A program made the position numbers and the translations under genes. A DNA stretch of 32,811 nucleotides from UBA817 sp049889215 (lineage in GTDB: Bacteria > Margulisbacteria > Marinamargulisbacteria > UBA817): NCBI GenBank assembly GCA_049889215.1, contig JBMHDV010000017.1, positions 1 through 32,811 of the forward strand. The letters are read 5' to 3'. The notes below the pieces were generated by a model. The model saw nothing but the letters and a program-made list of their open reading frames with translations, ran no database searches and was not told where the DNA came from. Positions 1 to 9,197 of this stretch are shown here, one piece after another (position 1 is the first letter of the stretch; the number at the start of each line of letters is the position of its first letter).

Positions 1-1
1 A

Positions 2-3000
2 GGCCGGGAATGGTCATACGACGAGCAGCAAACCTTATTGGCAGCCACCATGACGTGGCCCCCAGCCATCCGCGAGGCCTTGCAGGGGTTAGAGGGCGTA
101 TTTAGCGGCGCTAAAGGGCATGTTATGGACACGGTTTGCAAGGACCCTGGCGTGGTGCTGCACCGTTACCAAGTTCGTTGCAATAAATTAAAAAAAGACG
201 GCAGTGTGCCAGTGGATGACGCTTGGTTACAAATGCTACATTTAAATAAGAAAAATAATGCACAAGAAGTTGCAGGAAGTTTAACTCACAAGAAGGCTAA
301 AACGTTTCTTGAGGATAGCGTTGATCCTGTTTTAAAGTCAATTACAGTTACTAAGGGCCCTTCGGCAGGTGACGGCGTAGCCTCGCCTAGCGAGGAAGAA
401 GTAACAGAAGGTACTGAGGCAACTCAACAGGATCAAGAGCAAACCATTGAGGGCCGCTTAGCTGAACTGGCGGTGATTTGCCGCGCCTTACCAGACCTGA
501 GCGATGACAAACGATTGGCTGTACTGGCTATGGTACTAAGCAATACACAGCTATATTACGCGAAATCCGCCGATAGGTCCCCAATTCAAAAGATTCAAGC
601 CGCGGTGGTTTCCTATTTACTATCAAATGACGACTTACTTAATGATAAAGACAATGTTCAAAAGTGCATGATCATGATGAACCGTTTAAAAGACACTGGT
701 TATTCGAATGACATTGCTGAATCCGTAGCTAAATTGGGTGGTGAGACTTGGGCAACAAAAGTAAAAGCCGCTCTGTCAGATGAGGATACGTCTACAACTG
801 AGGATACTCATTCAGCAAACACACTAATTCAACAATTACAGACCGCGGTATTTTCTTCATTGAATGGCGATATAAATTTAGAAGAGGAGGGCAGTGGGTT
901 TACAGCGATTACCTTTAACGCTAAAACAAACGCGTTTAATTGCAAAGGCCCAGACAATGTCGAAATAACATTAAACCCAGTTAAAATGGTGGCCACCAAA
1001 GATGAATTTATATCACCATCGTTATCTGACAACGCAAGAAAAAAATTAGAGAAATTGTATTTTACCAATGGTAAAAAAATGCCTTTAACGTATGAAGCTA
1101 GGCATAATCTATCAGACAACGCAATACGTTTGGGCAAAGATGGCCCATTTATGGTGACCGAAGCGGATGGGAACGTAACGGTGTACTACAACAAAGCCAG
1201 CAAAGATGGTGCAGACGCATGGTTAACCAATGTGGATCCCCCCCTAAACGAGGTCAACATCCAAGCAGATAGGGGTACAGTCGCCCGTGAACCTTTTGCT
1301 GAATATGTAAAAAGCTTGGGCGGGCACTTTTGGAGTGATCATACTGGCCAAGGCGATCACACTCACCAAACCTATGTGTATGACACCGACATGGTGTGCT
1401 TATTTAAAATTGATGATGGTGGAAAGATCACTCGCACAAGTGATGGTGCAACATTAACATCCATTGATTCCCAGCCACCTAAATTTGAACTGGTGTGGGA
1501 ACTGGTGGGGGAGAATGAGGGTCAGCAAGTAATGGAGATTATCCAAGGCCATGGAAAAATCACCCTGCAAAAGTCGAATGGGAATTTTATAAATTCAGCG
1601 GGCTTTATTTACCAAAATATTAAAGGGGCAGCCATGGTGTTTAAGCACCCCACCGAGCCAGAGTATCAGGTGATTGAATTTGATTCCTTTGGTGCGGGGA
1701 TACCAATTACCCGAACCACACGCCATCCCAACAACGATTCACCCATGGCAGTGCGTTTAAACAGAAATGCTGATGTTTTAAATGCAGACGACGTTATTCA
1801 GCATGCGGTTGGTGCGGATGCCTTAAGCCAAGTCCTCCAGGCCATGGCATGTTTAAAAGAAGATTCAATTGATGCAGAACAATATTCCCAGCAATGGCTG
1901 GCATTATTAGGAGGGCCACCCCAACGTGCCACGGTACCCCTCGAATCTCTACAGGCATTGATTGCAAAAATTAGAGGTAAGCTGGAAGCCAACCCACAAA
2001 AATTAGCGTTAAGTTTAACTATGTTGGCCATGCAATTGCCCTTGATTGATTGTGAGGTGGGCGGTGCAATAGGTCCAGTAACTCAGAAATTATTGGGCAT
2101 AAGCCCTGATGATTTAAATGTTGATCTTGATAATATTCCTGGTAGTAATAACGAACAAAAAAACACCCTGTTGGTGGCCCACTTACTGGCTGCCGTGGCC
2201 ACCCACCAATCAACTAAAATAGACCCAATTCTTACAAAAATTAAGCAGAACTTTGGTGAGGAAAGCCTGAATTTATCGCCCGTGGCCCGCCGCACATTGG
2301 CTCAAGCCTTGGCTGGCATGCCCGATGAAAGCGCTGGTATTCACGGTGAAGCCACTGGCGTAGTAAATGAATTAAAATCAAAACTGAGCATCGACACCAG
2401 CATCGAGGCCAAGCAAACCTATGCGGCTGTGCATGCCCGTGCCATTCAGAAAACCGATGCAGATAACCCCGCTTTAGTTGTTTTGAAAGATGATGGTATT
2501 CGCGGTGAATTTAAGTTAAAGAATTTAGATGACTGCAAAAAACACTTGCATGCCATGGAAGAACGCTTGGCCCTGGCCTTGCGGCGCATGAACGCCCAAC
2601 ATTTAACTGCTCAGGATGTTGTAAACATGGTGATTCAAGGGGATCCATATGGGATTTTAGGAACATCTGTTGCCGATAAAACCGCCCTTCAACGCTTGGC
2701 AATGGGTGTTTTAATTTTACGAACAGAAGCCACCCATTTAAGGGATGCCGATGTTGTGGGTTACACTCATCGCGCTTATGCTGACATGTTAGAACAGGTA
2801 CTAACGGGGAATGTTGAGCCCCCCGATAAGGCACTAGAGGCCATGCGAAAATGTGCCGTTTATTTGGTCTGCGAAGATCAGTTGGGGCACCGCATGCGAG
2901 AGGAACAATTCAAGGCCGTGGAAAGCATTTTAAGTGGGACAACCAAATTAGCGGAACTGCGCACCGGGTTTGGAAAAACAGATGTGGTACTGTTTGTTGT

Positions 3001-6000
3001 GGCCCTGTATAAGGGGTTTGGCAAAGGGGTCCGAATGACTGCCCCTGATGGCCTATTGCCCATCAATGTTAAGGATATCAATCGAAAGTTGGGTGGGTTA
3101 ATGAGCACCGTCTGGCAACCCAATCTGGACTTTAATGCCATTAAAGAATCAGCAAGCCCCGAAGCGTTGCAGCAATTTTTAGCAGAATTAAAGGCCCATA
3201 ACCAGCGTGGCGACATTATGTTTGCGTCGCATTACAGCTTTGATGAACAATTGGATGACTGTTTAAATGTGTGCATTCATAACAAAAAGACTGCCCATGT
3301 AAAGGCCTTATTTGAAATTAAAAAAGAGCTCAATAAAATGGCACTAAACATTGATGAGGTGCATGCCTTTGACCCCAACCACAAATTTAACATCATGGAA
3401 GGCAAGGAAGAATTTAAAACGTTTGAGCGCGTGGAACTGGCACGAAAGGTCATCACCATGGTGCATGAGACGTTTTCACAAATAGAGGGTGTAAATATAA
3501 AAATTGATCAAAGTGCAAAGTACAATGATTTTATAGGTTCTGATGAAAATACAAAACCAATTTTTCAAGCCGTTTTAGGTAGTCTTAATGGATTGCCTGT
3601 GGACAAACCCAACCCAATAGATTGGGATGAAAGTGTATTAAGCCAACAGGCCGCATTCGTGCACCATTTATTGTTTACCTTAGGACCACAAGTGTATGGC
3701 AAGCAATATAATTTGCATTATGGGTTACGGCCGGGCACGTTGGAGGCCGTCCCCTATGTGGCCAATAACCAGCCGTCCTCTGGTGAAAACTTTACCGATG
3801 CCGAACTTATTCAGTGGCTGACATTTAATGCCCGAGTGAATAAAGGGGGATTGGAAGGGAAAATTGATGTTTCTGCCAATATGCTCATGCGCTTATACAA
3901 AGCCAGCACGCAATTGGCTGAGATTGATTCTGAAAAATTTGAAAATATTAAAATACTCGTGAATTGGGTGGTCAAATTTTGCAATAAGTTTGAAAAAACA
4001 GAGGCCAAAGTGGCCGCCTGCCATGCCTTAGCGCAAGCCACAGTCGATACCAATCCAGATCGACAACAGCTGGATGCCTTGCTGGGCCAACTCGATGATG
4101 ATGATAAACAAGCCCTGTCATTTTATTTGTTTGGAAACACGGCAGTTAAAACAACCTTATACGAGTCCAACCCAGCGCAGGCATTAATGAGTGATTGCAT
4201 TGCAGGGAATGTCTTTGGTTGTTCGGGAACACTCAACCAGAGTGGCATATCCACAGCTGTTACAGCAGGCATTAAAGACGCTGTATCTAAAACAGACATT
4301 CAGTTGGATGAGAAGGAGTATAAAAATGAAGAGTTTTATGACCATGTGTTTGGAGTCAAAGACAATAATGTTGATCTTGAAAAAAAATTCAAAAATAAAA
4401 ACAAAAAAGTCAGACGAGTAAGTAATACCGATACAACAATTGATGAGTTTATAAAAATGGCAAAGGCAGAGGCCGGCACCCAACTGTTTGTGGATGCCGG
4501 GGCCTTGATTCAAGGCATGAGCAACCGAGCGGTAGCCGAAAAGCTAGCGGAAACGGGTAAATGGGTGGTGTATTACGATACCAAGCGTGAGGCCTTGCAT
4601 GCAATAATAAAATCAGGCGATGGGTTTGAAGAAAAAACATATGAAAAGTTGGTTGAGGAGTGTAACTCAAATAACGACCTCAAAGAAAACATCATTGGGT
4701 TTCTTGACGAGGAGCGAAAAACAGGCGCAGATTTAAAGAAAATCACTCAAAATAAGCCCAAAATGTGCATCACCATATCAAAAAACAACACTCAAAGTGG
4801 TGTTATTCAGGCCATTGGGCGGGACCGTACCCAAACCTACAATTTTGATGTGATTGTAAGAGCAACAGAGTTTGACGGCCAAAATATCATCAGCGAAATT
4901 TATAAGTCAGTTAAAACAACAACCAAAGCAAAAAATAACCAAATGCTATTTTCGCAAATCTTAATGGATGCCAAGGCGGCATTGGTGGAAGATGTCAGGC
5001 GAGTATTGCAAGATCTTAGCCAAGAACAGATGCAGCAGCTTTTAGAAACTAATGACTTCTTAACCTATTACGATTCCTTGGTGTCCACCACCATGGCCAC
5101 CGATTTAAGTGAATTCAACGTCAGTAAAAAACCGTTAAAAACCAAAGAACAATTAAAAGAGTATTTAGAGGATCAAAAAGCCACGCTGTTAAAAAAAGCT
5201 GGAGCGTTACAGAAAATGATTAATAGTATTGATCCCAGTAAAACATTAACAATCGGTCAAAAATCGGATCAGGGTTCAATAGAAATAACTCCCAACACCA
5301 TTTTCCATGCATCATTTAGGCGAGAAGAGGAGTTTGATAAAGACGCGCTAAGGCAAACCCCCATCCAAGTGGCGGATGCCAGCAGTACCGCCCAAGCCAC
5401 AAACCAAGCTGAAGCTGAAACTCAGGGCATGGCCCAGGTAGAGGCCCAATCACAACAACAAAGCAGAGTTGAAGCAATGGCATTGGCCGCAGTGTTAAGA
5501 ATGGATACTAGCGATAACTCAAATCGGTTAAATGCACCTATAAAATTAACTGGCGTAAAGCTTAAACAAACTCAGGTGGTTAGCACAGCACCCACGTTTG
5601 AAAAAAGTGAATTTGATGCATTATTTAAACAGCACCCAACCTTGGCAGTGAATTTACGCCAACTGAATCTTATTAATCACATTCGGTTTTCTAATCAATG
5701 GTTAGCTGATTTGCAACCAGGTGAGCCACCACGCTTGCATACCATGGTCAAAAAGAATGATGTGATTTACGTCATTACACCGGAAGAGCTGGAATTTATT
5801 AAACGTAGTAATTCGGATAGTGGGGTCTTAACCAACGCCATACCCATTTATGACACCATTATGGAAATAAAGCCAGATGAAATTCCTGAAGACCAAATAC
5901 CAAAAGCCCAAACCATTGCCCTGCAAAGTTTGGTTGATAATTTAAGTGAAGACAATTTAAAAACCATTTTTAAGGAAGAATCGGAAACTTTTTTAGAGGG

Positions 6001-9000
6001 TATAGACCTCACTCAATCGTTGACTGTCATTATTAACGCATTGCAAGAGAAACGAGACAGAAGTTATGGGATTCCTCATCTGGTGGCAACACAGTTGCTG
6101 CGCCAACTCCAACAACAGGGTCAAGATGTGGCGGATGATCCGATCAAGGTTCTATCAAGATCACTAACGTGGGAAAATGCTCAAAGCAATCCAGCCCCTG
6201 GTATTCGAATTTTTGGAATTATGGACCAGGATTCTATTGAAGTTGCAACTCAGGATTTGGTAGCTGCCATTTACGAAAAAATAATACCATCACAAGGTGG
6301 CCCCAGCATGACAATAGCTGAAGAACGATTCCAGCAGGATCAAAATAAGTTACAAGAAGAGTTGAAAAGTGACTGCGAAGCCGCAAAAAAAGAAAAACAA
6401 GCTGAATTAACAGAGGCGTTTGCTAAATTACAGCAGCAATCCAAAGCATTAAAGGCGGAAAAAGAAGGCCTTGAAGCTAATCAAATTGAAGTCGTTTCTA
6501 CTTTGGGTAAGCTTACTGAAGAAAGCGAACAGTTAACTGCAAAAAAAATGAAACATGATCAAAAGGTAGCAGAATATCAAGCTAAGCTAAAAGAATTTGA
6601 TCGACAGTTGCAAGAAGCGTTAGAAACTGAGAAAGAAAGGCAACAACGTTTCTGTGAAACAATAAATGCACAAATACCAATAAAAAAAACAGTTAGCAGA
6701 GTAAAAAGCAGAAAAATTAGATTTGGGTCAGAAAAGAGTGTAAAAGAATTTGATGACCTTCTCCCTACCATTAAACGCAGTAGCCCCATAGAAGCTCAAT
6801 CACCAGAAGAAAAACTGGCCCAATTAAATAAATTACAGGCCGAATTTAATCAAGCCTATAATGACAAAGTTCAACAAATAAATCACTACCAACACGAAAA
6901 TGTTAAAACAGAACGCCGAAGAGTTTTAAAAATTAAAATTAATCTAATGGGTCAAATAAAGGAAAATACCAACAAGGTAAAGCAGCTAAAAACAGACATA
7001 ACAGCATTTAATGACCAAAAGAAGTCCGATCCAAAGGTGGGAAAACATGAAATTTTACAAGGTTTGGAAATATTAACGAGCCAAGAAGAAAAACTTAGGA
7101 ACAAAAAGAGTGAAGTAGACGGAACATTAGAAATGCAAAAAAAATTATTAGAAAGAAGTAATAAAATAAAAGACACCATCCAACGTGCAGAAAAAGAAAT
7201 ATCTGAAGCAACACAAACAATCAAACAAAATAAAGCTGACATCAGAAGCCTGCAAAAACAAGAAACCGAACTAGCTAATCTGCTTAAAGAATATAGGGAA
7301 CAAGGTGTGGGTTCACTCGCTGCGGTTGAGAGTGTGCACGAAGGTATGACCTATCGTTTTACAATTGATCAAATAGAATTTGCTATCGGCGTATTGGTAA
7401 AGTACATGGAAAGTAAGGGGAAGGAGGGAACTTTTCAAGCATTTAAGAAATATTTAACAACAATATGGTCTAAAGGTATGAATCTAGAAGTCAAAAAAGA
7501 TAAGATTATGTCGCTTTCCGAGTGTTACAAAGAATTATATAACAAAAGTTTTAAATGCAATGATCCATTTAGTGGAAGATCTTTAAAAAAAATCAATGAA
7601 TCCGACGTAAGTGGTTGGTTAAACCGAGCAAACCCATTTACGAGAGATGCTATTAAAACATACGATCAAGAAGGATTTGTTCGTTTTTACTTGGTTCTTT
7701 TTGAACCAACAAGATTAAGTTATATCCAACCCAATCACGGTTCGCTAATGACTCAATTAAATGCATTAGATGAGTCCGGATTTAAAAATTTGCTTAAAAG
7801 AACAAAAAATAGATCAAAAAATACACCACCAAGAGAAGAGGTTAAACCTGAAGCTCTTATGAAGTTACTTTCTGAAGAATTGCAACAAGAATTAGGTGGT
7901 ATAACTTCAAAGGATAATATTATCGCAAAATTGGGAAAGTTGCTTGCAAAAAAAAGAGTCGAAATAAGGACAAAAACAAAAGAAAATGATGAACTTAACA
8001 AAAAGATTGAAGAACAAAGAACAAAAATTAACAAACAAAAACTAGACCCCAGAAACAGAAAACAACCAAAACTTGAAAAAGACATAACTCAACTTCAGAA
8101 ACGGTCTGATGATTTTAATGCAAAGCTTATAAAAATAAAACTAAAAATTGAAGCAAAAAAAGCAAAATTGAAAGTTGCTAAAAAAACAGAGTCTGAAAAT
8201 CAAGAAATAGATAAACAAATAAAGACAAATACAAAACAGATCAAAAAATTAAACAAAGAAATACCAAAATTGCAAGGAAAGTTAGATAAACTTAATGTCC
8301 CCGCCCCGTATCAGGAGATACCGTCACTTAAAAACGCAAAAACCGTCACCATTACTATCCCAGAGGAACCACAACAATCATCAATCCAAGCCGACATCCA
8401 AAAAAATAATAAGGCAATCCAAAAGAGAGAGGATCAACTGCTCGCAATTAAAAAACAATTAAGCGCTGTAGCGAAAGATTTAGAAAAAAATAAAAAAGAA
8501 ATGGAAGAGTTTATTCAATCGGCCCAAAAACAGTTGCAAGTCGCAGTCAATGAGGCTTACAAATCGTTTGGAGAATCAAAAATCCCTTCACTAGAATTTG
8601 ACTATGATGAAACAAATGAATTTGATACAGGCATAACGAAATTGGAAGAGCAACAAATCCCAATTGGTGATCAAACAATTACAATCAACGTCCCTTCATT
8701 TAACTTTCAATTTAGCGATGAAGGTAACGATCACTTAAATTGGATCAATACCCTTTTGGCTGCCAATTGCCCTTCCGAACGCTTTTCAGATGGTCACGGC
8801 CATAGCATTGGCATTAAAGAAGACCTGCCATTATGGCAATTTATTAATCAAATGAGGAAAAAGGTGTTGAAAAGTGATATGAACCTAACATTTTTATATA
8901 TAAAGCAGTATGCTGCAGCCTGGCTTAAAGAACATTTAGGGGATGAGGATTTTTATGAACCTCTTGGCTTGGCTCAACCAAATGATGATGATCAAGCGGT

Positions 9001-9154
9001 TAAAAAGTGTATAGAAGAAAGTGTAACTCAGTGCATGAACCGTACTGGTAAACCCATGGTGTTTCAATCAATCTCAGCAATGAGTCACCCCTATTTGCGT
9101 GACGGTGAAGGGCAAACAGCCAATGCCCCACCATCGATTGGACTGCATAAATAG
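2..9154 (+). CDS. Giant helicase-like protein, DUF3638/DUF3645-type core plus coiled coils (5' partial)
   Basis: The frame is open to the left edge with no stop, so the N-terminus probably lies outside the window. Internal start candidates are TTG 38 and ATG 50, and neither has a ribosome-binding site. Numbering from TTG 38: a long N-terminal region, then an SF2-like ATPase core with Walker A RTGFGKT (975-981), Walker B DEVH (1106-1109), SGT (1396-1398), a VDAGALI..MSN block near 1485 and an arginine-finger-like QAIGRDR (1591-1597). The order and wording of these blocks (MREEQ before the P-loop, CSGT, DAGA, LDEERKTGADL, QAIGRDR) recall the DUF3638/DUF3645 module of very large eukaryotic and some bacterial proteins. 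A Gln/Ala-rich linker lies near 1780-1825. Long Lys/Glu/Gln coiled coils span about 2090-2420 and 2630-2835, and a globular C-terminus follows. No signal peptide is visible. The substrate is unknown. The ATPase core is well supported; the family name comes from remembered motifs. Confidence 0.8.
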   Translation, partial: GREWSYDEQQTLLAATMTWPPAIREALQGLEGVFSGAKGHVMDTVCKDPGVVLHRYQVRCNKLKKDGSVPVDDAWLQMLHLNKKNNAQEVAGSLTHKKAKTFLEDSVDPVLKSITVTKGPSAGDGVASPSEEEVTEGTEATQQDQEQTIEGRLAELAVICRALPDLSDDKRLAVLAMVLSNTQLYYAKSADRSPIQKIQAAVVSYLLSNDDLLNDKDNVQKCMIMMNRLKDTGYSNDIAESVAKLGGETWATKVKAALSDEDTSTTEDTHSANTLIQQLQTAVFSSLNGDINLEEEGSGFTAITFNAKTNAFNCKGPDNVEITLNPVKMVATKDEFISPSLSDNARKKLEKLYFTNGKKMPLTYEARHNLSDNAIRLGKDGPFMVTEADGNVTVYYNKASKDGADAWLTNVDPPLNEVNIQADRGTVAREPFAEYVKSLGGHFWSDHTGQGDHTHQTYVYDTDMVCLFKIDDGGKITRTSDGATLTSIDSQPPKFELVWELVGENEGQQVMEIIQGHGKITLQKSNGNFINSAGFIYQNIKGAAMVFKHPTEPEYQVIEFDSFGAGIPITRTTRHPNNDSPMAVRLNRNADVLNADDVIQHAVGADALSQVLQAMACLKEDSIDAEQYSQQWLALLGGPPQRATVPLESLQALIAKIRGKLEANPQKLALSLTMLAMQLPLIDCEVGGAIGPVTQKLLGISPDDLNVDLDNIPGSNNEQKNTLLVAHLLAAVATHQSTKIDPILTKIKQNFGEESLNLSPVARRTLAQALAGMPDESAGIHGEATGVVNELKSKLSIDTSIEAKQTYAAVHARAIQKTDADNPALVVLKDDGIRGEFKLKNLDDCKKHLHAMEERLALALRRMNAQHLTAQDVVNMVIQGDPYGILGTSVADKTALQRLAMGVLILRTEATHLRDADVVGYTHRAYADMLEQVLTGNVEPPDKALEAMRKCAVYLVCEDQLGHRMREEQFKAVESILSGTTKLAELRTGFGKTDVVLFVVALYKGFGKGVRMTAPDGLLPINVKDINRKLGGLMSTVWQPNLDFNAIKESASPEALQQFLAELKAHNQRGDIMFASHYSFDEQLDDCLNVCIHNKKTAHVKALFEIKKELNKMALNIDEVHAFDPNHKFNIMEGKEEFKTFERVELARKVITMVHETFSQIEGVNIKIDQSAKYNDFIGSDENTKPIFQAVLGSLNGLPVDKPNPIDWDESVLSQQAAFVHHLLFTLGPQVYGKQYNLHYGLRPGTLEAVPYVANNQPSSGENFTDAELIQWLTFNARVNKGGLEGKIDVSANMLMRLYKASTQLAEIDSEKFENIKILVNWVVKFCNKFEKTEAKVAACHALAQATVDTNPDRQQLDALLGQLDDDDKQALSFYLFGNTAVKTTLYESNPAQALMSDCIAGNVFGCSGTLNQSGISTAVTAGIKDAVSKTDIQLDEKEYKNEEFYDHVFGVKDNNVDLEKKFKNKNKKVRRVSNTDTTIDEFIKMAKAEAGTQLFVDAGALIQGMSNRAVAEKLAETGKWVVYYDTKREALHAIIKSGDGFEEKTYEKLVEECNSNNDLKENIIGFLDEERKTGADLKKITQNKPKMCITISKNNTQSGVIQAIGRDRTQTYNFDVIVRATEFDGQNIISEIYKSVKTTTKAKNNQMLFSQILMDAKAALVEDVRRVLQDLSQEQMQQLLETNDFLTYYDSLVSTTMATDLSEFNVSKKPLKTKEQLKEYLEDQKATLLKKAGALQKMINSIDPSKTLTIGQKSDQGSIEITPNTIFHASFRREEEFDKDALRQTPIQVADASSTAQATNQAEAETQGMAQVEAQSQQQSRVEAMALAAVLRMDTSDNSNRLNAPIKLTGVKLKQTQVVSTAPTFEKSEFDALFKQHPTLAVNLRQLNLINHIRFSNQWLADLQPGEPPRLHTMVKKNDVIYVITPEELEFIKRSNSDSGVLTNAIPIYDTIMEIKPDEIPEDQIPKAQTIALQSLVDNLSEDNLKTIFKEESETFLEGIDLTQSLTVIINALQEKRDRSYGIPHLVATQLLRQLQQQGQDVADDPIKVLSRSLTWENAQSNPAPGIRIFGIMDQDSIEVATQDLVAAIYEKIIPSQGGPSMTIAEERFQQDQNKLQEELKSDCEAAKKEKQAELTEAFAKLQQQSKALKAEKEGLEANQIEVVSTLGKLTEESEQLTAKKMKHDQKVAEYQAKLKEFDRQLQEALETEKERQQRFCETINAQIPIKKTVSRVKSRKIRFGSEKSVKEFDDLLPTIKRSSPIEAQSPEEKLAQLNKLQAEFNQAYNDKVQQINHYQHENVKTERRRVLKIKINLMGQIKENTNKVKQLKTDITAFNDQKKSDPKVGKHEILQGLEILTSQEEKLRNKKSEVDGTLEMQKKLLERSNKIKDTIQRAEKEISEATQTIKQNKADIRSLQKQETELANLLKEYREQGVGSLAAVESVHEGMTYRFTIDQIEFAIGVLVKYMESKGKEGTFQAFKKYLTTIWSKGMNLEVKKDKIMSLSECYKELYNKSFKCNDPFSGRSLKKINESDVSGWLNRANPFTRDAIKTYDQEGFVRFYLVLFEPTRLSYIQPNHGSLMTQLNALDESGFKNLLKRTKNRSKNTPPREEVKPEALMKLLSEELQQELGGITSKDNIIAKLGKLLAKKRVEIRTKTKENDELNKKIEEQRTKINKQKLDPRNRKQPKLEKDITQLQKRSDDFNAKLIKIKLKIEAKKAKLKVAKKTESENQEIDKQIKTNTKQIKKLNKEIPKLQGKLDKLNVPAPYQEIPSLKNAKTVTITIPEEPQQSSIQADIQKNNKAIQKREDQLLAIKKQLSAVAKDLEKNKKEMEEFIQSAQKQLQVAVNEAYKSFGESKIPSLEFDYDETNEFDTGITKLEEQQIPIGDQTITINVPSFNFQFSDEGNDHLNWINTLLAANCPSERFSDGHGHSIGIKEDLPLWQFINQMRKKVLKSDMNLTFLYIKQYAAAWLKEHLGDEDFYEPLGLAQPNDDDQAVKKCIEESVTQCMNRTGKPMVFQSISAMSHPYLRDGEGQTANAPPSIGLHK

Positions 9155-9197
9155 GTTGAATATGTTTAATTTCTTAAAAAGGTGGGCATAATCCAAC

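Noticed and set aside
44..53. GCCACCATGA around ATG 50 looks like a eukaryotic Kozak site.
   Set aside because: Everything else is bacterial (Shine-Dalgarno sites, -10 boxes, overlapping operon genes) and the frame is open upstream; this is chance.
4191..4421. A 76-codon plus-strand ORF inside the giant gene.
   Set aside because: It lies wholly in another frame of the giant coding sequence with no ribosome-binding site and no family match.
2930..4860. Calling the giant protein a SecA homologue because AELRTGFGKT resembles the SecA Walker A region.
   Set aside because: No SecA preprotein-crosslinking or C-terminal zinc motifs are seen, and the later blocks (CSGT, VDAGALI, LDEERKTGADL, QAIGRDR) fit DUF3638/DUF3645-type proteins better.
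9162..9191. A 9-codon ORF (MFNFLKRWA) between the giant gene and the 574-aa gene.
   Set aside because: Too short and with only a weak AGG upstream; it may be chance, so it is not listed as a gene.
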